DNA of 57,038 nt, taken from positions 1 to 57,038 of the forward strand of contig CAJMPU010000017.1 in the NCBI GenBank assembly GCA_905215505.1, in the 5' to 3' direction. Origin of the DNA: an uncultured bacterium. GTDB lineage: Bacteria; Actinomycetota; Coriobacteriia; Coriobacteriales; Coriobacteriaceae. A program made the position numbers and the translations under genes. The stretch's first letter is position 1, and each line of letters starts with the position of its first letter. Positions 44,240 through 51,714 of this stretch are shown piece after piece. Below the pieces are notes generated by a model that made no database searches, was not told where the DNA came from, and saw only the letters and a program-made list of their open reading frames with translations.

Positions 44240-46072
44240 ATGGCTCGACTGCATGTAATGGAACGCAGCCACGCTCAGGCCGTCATGGACGACCTGCACG
44301 ATGCACTCGGACGCCGCTTGGCGGTGAGCTCGCTCGCCCCGTGTCCCGTCGAGTTTACGGCGGCGCTCGTCAACCTGTGTTCGACGCAGAGCTGCGGCAA
44401 GTGCACCCCCTGCCGCGTGGGCCTGAGCGCGCTGAGCGATCTGCTCGCCGATGTGCTCGAGGGCCGCGCCGACGAGTCCACGCTCAACTTGATTGAGCGC
44501 ACGGCCCGCACCATCTATCTTTCGAGCGACTGCGCCATCGGCTACGAAGCTGGCGCCATGGCACTCACGGCCATTCGCGGCTTCCGCGACGATTTTGAGC
44601 ATCACATTCGCGAGCACTCCTGCGGCTTTGATCGTGAGGCCCGTGTTCCGTGTGTCTCGGGCTGCCCGGCGCACGTCGACATCCCCGGTTACATTTCGCT
44701 CGTCGAGGCCGGCCGCTATGCTGATGCCGTCAAGGTCATCCGCAAGAACAACCCGCTGCCGCTCGTTTGCGGCCTGGTGTGTGAGCATCCCTGCGAGATG
44801 CACTGCCGTCGCGGCATGGTCGACGATCCCATGAACATCCTCGCCCTCAAGCGTTTTGCCGTTGAGCACAGCGACCTTAACGATTACAAGCCCAGCGTGG
44901 CCGACAACACCGGTAGGCGCATCGCCGTGATCGGCGGCGGCCCGGCCGGCCTTTCCTGCGCCTACTACCTGGCCGTGATGGGCCATAAGGTGACCATCTT
45001 TGAGCAGCGCCACCACCTGGGCGGAATGCTGCGCTATGGCATTCCCAGCTACCGTCTGCCGCGTGAGCGCCTGCAGGCCGAGATCGACTGGATCTTGAGC
45101 GCCGGCATCGACGTGGAACTCGACCACTCCGTCAACGGCGAGGAGCTTGCCCGCCTGCGCGACGAGTTCGATGCCGTCTACCTGGCCATTGGCGCCCACA
45201 GCGATAAGAAGCTCGGCCTTCCGGGCGAAGAGGCGCTCGGCGTGGAGTCGGCTGTCAAGATGCTGCGTGCCATCGGCGACGACGAGCTGCCCGACCTGAG
45301 CGGCCAGCGCGTGTGCGTCATCGGCGGCGGCAACGTGGCCATGGACGTGGCACGCTCTGCCGTGCGCTGCGGTGCCGAAAAGGTGAGCATCGTCTACCGC
45401 CGTCGCATCTGCGACATGACGGCCCAGGACGCCGAGATCGCCGGCGCCCAGGCCGAGGGCTGCGAGGTACTGGAGTTGACGGCCCCGCTCGCTATCGAGA
45501 CGGGTGAGGAGGGTCGCGTGAGCGGCCTGCGCGTGCAGCCGCAGATTATCGGCGAGCCCCGTCGTGGGCGTCCGGCCCCGCGTGCCGCCGCCACGCCCGA
45601 GCGCGTCATTCCCTGCGAGCGTGTGTTTGTGGCCATTGGCCAGGACATCGATTCCAAGCCGTTTGAGAACATGGGCATCGCCTGCAAGTGGGGTCGCGTC
45701 GTCACCGATTCGGATGGCGCCGTGCCTAACTTCGATGGCCTCTTTAGCGGCGGTGACTGCCAGACCGGCCCCGCCACCGTCATCCGTGCCATCAACGCCG
45801 GCCGCGTTGCTTCGGCAAATATCGACCGCTACCTGGGCTTTGACCACAAGATCAAGCTCGACGTTGAGCTGCCGACCGTGCAGTTTAAGGGCAAGCATGA
45901 GTGCGGCCGCTGCGAGCTGGGCGAGCGCGAGGCCGGCGAGCGCATCCACGATTGGAATCTGGTCGAGCAGGGCCTTACCGAGGAGGAGGCACGCCAGGAG
46001 GCAAGCCGCTGCCTGCGTTGCGACCACTTTGGCTTTGGCGCGTTCCGCGGAGGGAGGAACCTGGAATGGTAG
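44240..46072 (+). CDS. NuoF/GltD-type flavoprotein, electron partner of the hydrogenase
   Basis: A 610-residue fusion. The first 110 residues resemble the C-terminal iron-sulfur part of NuoF (STQSCGKCTPCRVG, then SDCAIG; a 4Fe-4S site). The rest resembles the small glutamate synthase subunit: cysteines in CVSGCPAHVDIPGY and CGLVCEHPCEMHC, FAD binding in VIGGGPAGLSCAYYLA, NAD(P) binding in VIGGGNVAMDVARSA, and a final RCxxC segment. There is no NADH-binding SLBB-type N-terminus. The product most probably passes electrons between NAD(P)H and the hydrogenase encoded next, with which it overlaps by 7 bases. GAGAGGGGA precedes the ATG. Whether it works with NADH or NADPH cannot be decided here. 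Confidence 0.88.
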   Translation: MARLHVMERSHAQAVMDDLHDALGRRLAVSSLAPCPVEFTAALVNLCSTQSCGKCTPCRVGLSALSDLLADVLEGRADESTLNLIERTARTIYLSSDCAIGYEAGAMALTAIRGFRDDFEHHIREHSCGFDREARVPCVSGCPAHVDIPGYISLVEAGRYADAVKVIRKNNPLPLVCGLVCEHPCEMHCRRGMVDDPMNILALKRFAVEHSDLNDYKPSVADNTGRRIAVIGGGPAGLSCAYYLAVMGHKVTIFEQRHHLGGMLRYGIPSYRLPRERLQAEIDWILSAGIDVELDHSVNGEELARLRDEFDAVYLAIGAHSDKKLGLPGEEALGVESAVKMLRAIGDDELPDLSGQRVCVIGGGNVAMDVARSAVRCGAEKVSIVYRRRICDMTAQDAEIAGAQAEGCEVLELTAPLAIETGEEGRVSGLRVQPQIIGEPRRGRPAPRAAATPERVIPCERVFVAIGQDIDSKPFENMGIACKWGRVVTDSDGAVPNFDGLFSGGDCQTGPATVIRAINAGRVASANIDRYLGFDHKIKLDVELPTVQFKGKHECGRCELGEREAGERIHDWNLVEQGLTEEEARQEASRCLRCDHFGFGAFRGGRNLEW

Positions 46073-47877
46073 AGCCCAACAAAACCACTGTCAGCGACAA
46101 CACCGAAAGCGGAGCACTCAACATGGTCAAGCTCACAATCGATAATTGCGAGGTCGTGGTGCCCGAGCGTACCACGATCCTGGACGCGGCCAAGTCCGTC
46201 GGCATCCAGATTCCCACCCTGTGCTACCTGCGCGATCTAAACGAGATCGGCGGTTGCCGCGTGTGCGCGGTCGAGGTTGAGGGCTGCGACCAGCTGGTTG
46301 CCGCCTGCAACAACTACGTACTCGACGGCATGGTGGTCCACACCAACAGCCCCAAGGCCCGCGAGGCGCGTCGCACCAACGTGCAGCTGCTGCTGTCCCA
46401 GCACGACTCGCGCTGTACGAGCTGCGTGCGCAGCGGTAACTGCAACCTGCAGACCATCGCCAACGACCTGGGCATCTTCTATCTGCCGTACGAGCAGCAC
46501 CTGGCACGCGAGGGCTGGGACTTCGATTTCCCTATCATCCGCGATAATGACAAGTGCATTAAATTCATGCGCTGCATCAAGGTGTGCGAGAGCGTGCAGG
46601 GCTTAGGGATTTGGGACCTGACCAACCGCGCCACGCATACTGCCGTGGGCACCCGCGGGCGTGCGCCGATTGGGAAGACCGATTGCGTCGCGTGCGGTCA
46701 GTGCATCACACATTGCCCGACGGGCGCGCTGCGCGAGCGCGACGACACCGAGACCGTGTTTGATGCCCTCGCCGATCCCGATAAGATCGTGCTGGTACAG
46801 ATTGCACCGGCCGTGCGTAGCGCCTGGGGCGAGGAGCTCGGCATTCCGCGCGAGGAGGCTACCGTCGAGCGCCTGGCTTGCGCGCTGCGCCGCGTGGGCT
46901 TTGAGTACGTGTTCGACACCGACTTCTCGGCCGATCTCACCATTATGGAGGAGGGCTCCGAGCTGCTCGAGCGCCTGAGCAAGACCGCCAAGGGCGAGGG
47001 CGACAGCCGCGGCTGGCCCATGTTTACGAGCTGCTGCCCGGGCTGGGTGCGCTTTGCGAAGGCGCGCTATCCGGAGTTTGTCGACAGCCTGTCCACGTCC
47101 AAGTCGCCGCAGCAGATGTTCGGCGCTATTGCCAAGACGTACTACGCCAAGGTGCTGGGCGTGGAGCCCGAGCGCCTGTTTGTGGTGTCCGTGATGCCGT
47201 GCACGGCCAAGAAGGCCGAGTGTGCGCTGCCGAGTATGGTGGGCGAGGGCGGTGCGCCCGACGTGGACGTTGCGCTGACGGTGCGCGAGATGGTGCGCAT
47301 GATCCGCGCGAACCACGTGAGCGTGGACACGCTTACCGAGGAGCCGCTCGATACGCCGCTGGGCTTTGGCACGGGCGCGGGTGTGATCTTTGGCGCCACG
47401 GGCGGCGTGATGGAGGCCGCCGTGCGCTCGGCATATTACCTGGTGACGGGCAAGAACCCCGACGCCGACTTCTTTACCGACGTGCGCGGACTCGACGGCT
47501 GGAAGGAAGCCGTGGCCGATATCGATGGCACCAAGGTGCGTGCCGCCGTGGCACACGGGCTGGGCAATGCCGCCCGCCTGCTCGACGCGATTCGCGACGG
47601 CCGCGTGAGCTATGACTTCGTTGAGGTCATGGCGTGCCCGGGCGGCTGTGTCGGTGGCGGCGGTCAGCCCATCCACGACGGCTGCGAGCTGGCGGCCGAG
47701 CGTGGCCAGGTACTGTGGGGCCTGGATGCCGCTGCGGATATTCGCTTCTCGCACGAGAATCCCGATGTCCAGGCATGCTACCGCGAGTTCTTGGGCGAGC
47801 CGCTCTCGCCGCTGGCCGAGGAACTGCTGCATACCGACCATCACGCATGGACGATGCCCAACGAGGGGACGTGCTAG
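46066..47877 (+). CDS. hydA: [FeFe] hydrogenase, catalytic subunit
   Basis: A 603-residue iron-only hydrogenase that makes or uses H2. The three H-cluster motifs are intact: TSCCPGW with Cys323/324, MPCTAKKAE with Cys379, and EVMACPGGCVGGGGQP with Cys524 and Cys528. The front holds a 2Fe-2S domain (CYLRDLNEIGGCRVCAVEVEG), a His-ligated 4Fe-4S site (HDSRCTSCVRSGNC) and a pair of 4Fe-4S motifs. In the first of those (CIKFMRCIKVC, from residue 164) the second cysteine is replaced by Phe167; the second motif CVACGQCITHC is complete. GGAGGGAGG precedes the ATG, which overlaps the flavoprotein stop. No maturase genes lie in this window. Confidence 0.95.
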   Translation: MVEPNKTTVSDNTESGALNMVKLTIDNCEVVVPERTTILDAAKSVGIQIPTLCYLRDLNEIGGCRVCAVEVEGCDQLVAACNNYVLDGMVVHTNSPKAREARRTNVQLLLSQHDSRCTSCVRSGNCNLQTIANDLGIFYLPYEQHLAREGWDFDFPIIRDNDKCIKFMRCIKVCESVQGLGIWDLTNRATHTAVGTRGRAPIGKTDCVACGQCITHCPTGALRERDDTETVFDALADPDKIVLVQIAPAVRSAWGEELGIPREEATVERLACALRRVGFEYVFDTDFSADLTIMEEGSELLERLSKTAKGEGDSRGWPMFTSCCPGWVRFAKARYPEFVDSLSTSKSPQQMFGAIAKTYYAKVLGVEPERLFVVSVMPCTAKKAECALPSMVGEGGAPDVDVALTVREMVRMIRANHVSVDTLTEEPLDTPLGFGTGAGVIFGATGGVMEAAVRSAYYLVTGKNPDADFFTDVRGLDGWKEAVADIDGTKVRAAVAHGLGNAARLLDAIRDGRVSYDFVEVMACPGGCVGGGGQPIHDGCELAAERGQVLWGLDAAADIRFSHENPDVQACYREFLGEPLSPLAEELLHTDHHAWTMPNEGTC

Positions 47878-47879
47878 CG

Positions 47880-48935
47880 ATGCGCGCGTTTGATGTTGAG
47901 ATGTCGCGCCGGGGGTTTGCCTCGGCGCTCGCCGCGGGCGCCCTTTCGCTTGCGCTCGCGGGCTGTGGCGGCGGGGCTGCGGGGGCCGGGTCCGCCGCGG
48001 GCTCGGCTGCCACGGACGGCGCCGGTGCTGCTGCCGAGCCGGTCGAGGTGCACGTCGCCTCGCTCAAGGGGCCGACCTCGATTGGTCTGGTGCAGTTTAT
48101 GGACCGGGCGGCCGATGGCGAGACGGACAATGAGTTCGGCTTTGCGATCAACACTGCCGCCGATGAGATTGTGCCCAAGGTCATTCAGGGCGATATCGAC
48201 ATTGCCCTGGTGCCCGCCAACGTGGCGAGTGTGCTCTACAACAAGACCGAGGGCGCGGTGCAGGTCATCGACATCAACACGTTGGGCGTGCTGAACGTTG
48301 TGACGGGCGACGCGAGTGTGGCCTCGTTTGGCGACCTGGCGGGTCGCACCGTCTATATGACGGGCAAGGGCACCACGCCGGAGTACGTCATGAGCTTCCT
48401 GCTGGAGCGCGCGGGCCTGACCGGCCAGGTGACACTCGAGTTTAAGAGCGAGCCCACCGAGGTGCTGTCGGCCCTGCTTGCCGATCCGTCTGCCGTGGGC
48501 GTGCTGCCGGAGCCGTTCAAGACCGCTGCCATCGCCAAGAGCGAAGGCAAGCTGTCAGCGCCGGTAAGTCTGACCGATGTGTGGGACGAGCTGGCGGGTG
48601 ACACGGGTTCGCGCCTGCTGACGGGCGTGACCGTGGTGCGCCGCGCGTTTGCCGAGGAACATCCCGAGGCCGTGGCGGAGTTCTTGAGCTGCCATGCGGC
48701 GAGCGTTAAGGCTGTCAATGCGGCGCCGGCAGACTGGGCGCAGGCCGTGGTCGATGCCGGCATCGTGGACAACGCCAAGATCGCCGAAAAGGCGATTCCC
48801 GGATGCATGCTCGTGTGCCAGACGGGCAAGGATATGAAGGCGGCACTTAGTGGGTATCTGCAGGTGCTGGCCGACGCGGACGCGAGCGCCGTGGGTGGTA
48901 AACTTCCGGCTGACGATTTCTACTACATGGAGTAG
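47880..48935 (+). CDS. ABC transporter substrate-binding lipoprotein (NitT/TauT/thiamine-precursor-like)
   Basis: A 351-residue exported binding protein. The start holds a twin-arginine-like motif (MSRRGFASALAAG) followed by a hydrophobic stretch and the lipobox LAGC, so it is likely a lipoprotein sent out by the Tat route. After an Ala/Gly-rich spacer, the mature part has the periplasmic-binding fold of the SsuA/THI5 group (LKGPTSIGLVQFMD, IDIALVPANVASVLYNK, RTVYMTGKGTTPEYVMSFLLE). Ligand unknown. An in-frame ATG 21 bases downstream would still keep the Tat motif. The gene begins three bases after the hydrogenase stop. Confidence 0.87.
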   Translation: MRAFDVEMSRRGFASALAAGALSLALAGCGGGAAGAGSAAGSAATDGAGAAAEPVEVHVASLKGPTSIGLVQFMDRAADGETDNEFGFAINTAADEIVPKVIQGDIDIALVPANVASVLYNKTEGAVQVIDINTLGVLNVVTGDASVASFGDLAGRTVYMTGKGTTPEYVMSFLLERAGLTGQVTLEFKSEPTEVLSALLADPSAVGVLPEPFKTAAIAKSEGKLSAPVSLTDVWDELAGDTGSRLLTGVTVVRRAFAEEHPEAVAEFLSCHAASVKAVNAAPADWAQAVVDAGIVDNAKIAEKAIPGCMLVCQTGKDMKAALSGYLQVLADADASAVGGKLPADDFYYME

Positions 48936-48938
48936 CCC

Positions 48939-50315
48939 GTGCGTGCGTTTGCTCGACAAATGACAGAGCGTATGAATGCGGTGGCGGCAGCAGGTGCCGT
49001 CGCCGCCTTTTGGCTTGCCGTGTGGATGCTGGTGGCGGCGCTGGTGGCGCAGCCGCTGATCTTGCCGGGGCCGGGTGCGGTTGCCTTGGCGTTGCTGCGC
49101 CTGGTGTGCGATGGCGGTACCTGGGCGATTTTGGCGGGCTCGGGCGCGCGGATACTGGGCGGGCTGGCGCTTGCCGCGGTGTGTGGTGGCGTGCTTGCCG
49201 GAATTTCGTCACGGTCGCGGGCGTTTGCGCACCTGGTGGCGCCGGCGCTTTCGTTTGTTAAGGCGACGCCGGTTGCCTGCGTAGTGGTCCTGCTGCTCAT
49301 TTTGCTGGGGTCGGCGCGTGTGAGCATTGCGGCGGTCTTTTTGATGGCGCTGCCGGGCGTGTATTTCTCGCTGGTCGAGGGGCTGGCACAAGTGGATAAA
49401 CCGCTGGAGCAGATGTTCCGCTTGCATGGCGTGCGGGGCTGGCGACTGTTCTTCGCCCATATCTGGCGCGAGGTCCTGCCGTTTGTGCTTTCGTGTGCCC
49501 GTGCCGTGATTGGCATGAGCTGGAAGGCCGGCGTGGCGGCGGAGCTTATCGGCATGGCGGTGGGCACCGTGGGTGAGCGCATCTATCAGGCAAAGCTGCT
49601 CATCGAGACGGCTGACCTGTTGGCGTGGACTGTGCTGGTCGTTGCCGCTTCGTGGGCGTGCGAGCGCGTGCTGGTGTGGCTGCTGCGGGCTTCGGGTTCC
49701 GTGGCATGGCGTGTTGCCGTGCGGGCGCACGGGCATGGACTGCGCGGGCGTGCGGGGGCTGCGAGCGATAGCGCTGCGGCGGAGCTTGCGCTTGCCGTGG
49801 GCGATCGCGCGCCCTGGGCGCCGGCGCTGGATGGTCTGGTGCTCAACGTGCCCGCGGGTGGGCGTATCTGTGTGATGGGCGCTTCGGGCATGGGCAAGTC
49901 GACGCTGCTTTCGTTGGCAGCGGGGGAGTGCGCGCCGTGCTCCATGGTGTTTCAGGATGTGCGCCTGGTCGAGTCCGCCTCGGCGCTGGATAACGTGCTG
50001 GTGTGCGCCGATGCGCGTGTGGATGCTTCGAGCGCCGCGGCATTGCTGCGCCTACTGGTGCCGGGAATCGATGTGCATGCTCGCGTGGCCGAGCTTTCGG
50101 GCGGGCAGCGCCGTCGCGTCGAGATCGCCCGTGCCCTGCTGTGCCCGGGCGGCGCGGTGATTCTGGACGAGCCCTTTACCGGCCTGGATGTCGCCGCGCG
50201 CGATGCGACGGCCGAGGTCGTGCTCGACCTCCTCGATGGCCGCACACTCCTGTTCGCCACACACGACGCCTCCGACGCTCAGGCCCTCGATATCTCGGAT
50301 ATCATCACGCTCTAA
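48939..50315 (+). CDS. Fused ABC permease and ATPase (SsuC/TauC-type importer)
   Basis: A 458-residue single chain joining both parts that are usually separate. Residues 1-265 have about six membrane helices and the EAA loop typical of the permease (EQMFRLHGVRGWRLFFAHIWREVLPF). After a basic linker, a short ATPase follows: Walker A GASGMGKS at 314-321, Q-loop MVFQDVRLV, signature LSGGQRRR at 386-393, Walker B VILDEPFTGLD and switch histidine ATHD. The distance from Walker A to the signature is 72 residues, against 103 in FtsE in this window, so the middle part is trimmed. The GTG start lies three bases past the binding protein's stop; an ATG at 48960 is an alternative. Confidence 0.86.
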   Translation: MRAFARQMTERMNAVAAAGAVAAFWLAVWMLVAALVAQPLILPGPGAVALALLRLVCDGGTWAILAGSGARILGGLALAAVCGGVLAGISSRSRAFAHLVAPALSFVKATPVACVVVLLLILLGSARVSIAAVFLMALPGVYFSLVEGLAQVDKPLEQMFRLHGVRGWRLFFAHIWREVLPFVLSCARAVIGMSWKAGVAAELIGMAVGTVGERIYQAKLLIETADLLAWTVLVVAASWACERVLVWLLRASGSVAWRVAVRAHGHGLRGRAGAASDSAAAELALAVGDRAPWAPALDGLVLNVPAGGRICVMGASGMGKSTLLSLAAGECAPCSMVFQDVRLVESASALDNVLVCADARVDASSAAALLRLLVPGIDVHARVAELSGGQRRRVEIARALLCPGGAVILDEPFTGLDVAARDATAEVVLDLLDGRTLLFATHDASDAQALDISDIITL

Positions 50316-50370
50316 ATACTAACTCAGCAACAAAATGATCCGTTTTCCTCCGTCCCCATGGGGTCGGGTG

Positions 50371-50417
50371 TGGTATTCTATCTGCGGGGTAATACTTAGA
50401 AATACCAAGTAATACCA
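50371..50417. promoter_or_regulatory. Repeated AATACC sites upstream of the antitoxin-like gene
   Basis: AATACTT (50391), AATACCA (50401) and AATACCA (50411) are spaced exactly 10 bp apart, with an inverted TGGTATT at 50371. Such phased sites suit a self-repressing antitoxin. Confidence 0.5.
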
Positions 50418-50437
50418 ACGCCGCAGAAACAAACTCC

Positions 50438-50496
50438 AGATGCGGGCCAATCGGGTTGCCTTCACAGCCCGTCGCCCAGCCGCGTGGCCCGCATCT
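50438..50496 (+). repeat. 12-bp perfect inverted repeat in the antitoxin leader
   Basis: AGATGCGGGCCA (50438-50449) and TGGCCCGCATCT (50485-50496) flank a 35-nt loop. It could form an RNA hairpin between the operator and the gene start. Confidence 0.6.
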
Positions 50497-50530
50497 ATCC
50501 GCACCACCGTCGTTTCAAAAAGGAAGCGCC

Positions 50531-50752
50531 ATGGCAGAACACATGACCCCGGTTGTAGCGAAGGTCTTGCCTGAGGAAAAGGCGGCCTTCGCGGCGGCAA
50601 CCCAGCTCGTGGGCACCACGCCGTCCAACGCCATCCGCATGTTTATCGCCGCGTTCAATCGCTGCGGCACCTTCCCGTTCGACATCTCGCCCAACGGGGC
50701 CTTTGGCAAAGACTGTCCCCAACGGCTGGTCGTTGAAGAACGTCCCCAATGA
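50531..50752 (+). CDS. Orphan RelB/DinJ-like antitoxin with a repeat-derived end
   Basis: A 73-residue protein. Its first 50 residues have the ribbon-helix-helix style of RelB/DinJ antitoxins (VVAKVLPEEKAAFAAATQLVGTTPSNAIRMFIAAFNRCGTFPFDI). The last 14 or so residues (DCPQRLVVEERPQ) are encoded by the family D palindrome, so the original C-terminus, which normally covers the toxin, has been replaced. No toxin gene follows; the next gene is a CPBP protease. The ATG has AAGGAAG upstream. The leader holds phased AATACC sites that may be its operator. It is probably a decayed or solitary regulator. Confidence 0.65.
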   Translation: MAEHMTPVVAKVLPEEKAAFAAATQLVGTTPSNAIRMFIAAFNRCGTFPFDISPNGAFGKDCPQRLVVEERPQ

Positions 50753-50773
50753 CTAGTCGTTGGGGACGTTCTT
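50706..50773. repeat. Family D palindromic repeat, copy D2
   Basis: The 38-bp palindrome at 50736-50773 is the exact reverse complement of copy D1 (24692-24729). To the left lies a partial arm with GCAAAGACTGTCCCCAACGG, matching the partial arm of D1 in the same relative place. The element overlaps the end of the antitoxin-like gene and precedes the CPBP gene by 29 bases. Confidence 0.9.
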
Positions 50774-50802
50774 ATATGACTACCCGTCGGGAGGAGGTTG
50801 GC

Positions 50803-51714
50803 ATGCTCAATGCGCTGGTTTGGGCGCTTGCCTGTTTTGGCGTTGTCGCGGCAGATATTGTCCTGAGCGTGGTTTTGTTCTCCGCTCTGGGCGTCGCATC
50901 GGTGATCATGGGCTTTTCGATTGACGACCTCGATATTCAATTGCTTCAGGCTGCCGCGCAGATGGCGTCGTTTTTGATGGCGCTGCTGTGGTGGCGTTAT
51001 CTGTGGCCGCGCTCGTTTATGGCGCGCCGGCAAGGCGAGCGCCCGCTCGGTGGGGGAGCAGGCAAAGCATGGAGACGCATCGTCTGCGTTATCGTGATTG
51101 GCCTTGCCCTGCAGGTGGTCGTTGGCTACGTGACCGACGCCGTGCTGTCGCTGTTGCCCGAGGTCGCGACCGATTACAGCGAACTTGTCGAGGAAACAGG
51201 CATGGGCGACACGAGCTATCTGGCCGTTCTGACCACGGTGATTGGCGCGCCATTTTGCGAAGAGCTCCTGGTGCGCGGCATCATCTTTGAGTTCTCACTG
51301 CGTGCGTTTAATCCACAGTGCCATCCGCTCTGGAAACGTCGGCGCCGCGTGAACGCGCAAGACGGCGCCATAGTGCCCTGGGCGGCCCCGAGTACCTGGG
51401 GCGTCGCCGCGGCAATCGTACTGCAGGCGGCAATCTTCGGCTTTATGCACATGAATTGGGTACAGGGCTGCTATGCGGGCGCTGCCGGCCTCATTTTTGG
51501 CTGGGTGCTCGTGACGACCGGAAAGCTCCGCTACACGATCCTGTTGCACTTTGCCTTTAATGCCGGCTCGTACCTCATGGGCCTGCTATGGTTTGTGAAC
51601 ACGCCGCTCGACGCGGTAGTCACGGTCGCTATTGCCGGTGTCATCCTCGTTGAGGCAATGCGCTCGCTGCGCCACGCGTGCGGGATGGACGCAGCGAGCG
51701 CATTGCTGCCCTAG
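50803..51714 (+). CDS. CPBP family intramembrane metalloprotease-like protein
   Basis: A 303-residue membrane protein of the CPBP (Abi/CAAX-protease) family. About seven membrane helices are visible. The key motifs are EELLVRGIIFE (EExxxR, near residue 152) and FGFMHMNWVQG (FxxxH), plus a last LLHFAFNAGSY (HxxxN). Members cleave membrane proteins or peptides, and some confer bacteriocin immunity. The ATG follows GGGAGGAGG. Between the two catalytic motifs is an extended Arg-rich loop (PLWKRRRRVNAQDG), longer than usual. Role here is unknown. Confidence 0.88.
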   Translation: MLNALVWALACFGVVAADIVLSVVLFSALGVASVIMGFSIDDLDIQLLQAAAQMASFLMALLWWRYLWPRSFMARRQGERPLGGGAGKAWRRIVCVIVIGLALQVVVGYVTDAVLSLLPEVATDYSELVEETGMGDTSYLAVLTTVIGAPFCEELLVRGIIFEFSLRAFNPQCHPLWKRRRRVNAQDGAIVPWAAPSTWGVAAAIVLQAAIFGFMHMNWVQGCYAGAAGLIFGWVLVTTGKLRYTILLHFAFNAGSYLMGLLWFVNTPLDAVVTVAIAGVILVEAMRSLRHACGMDAASALLP

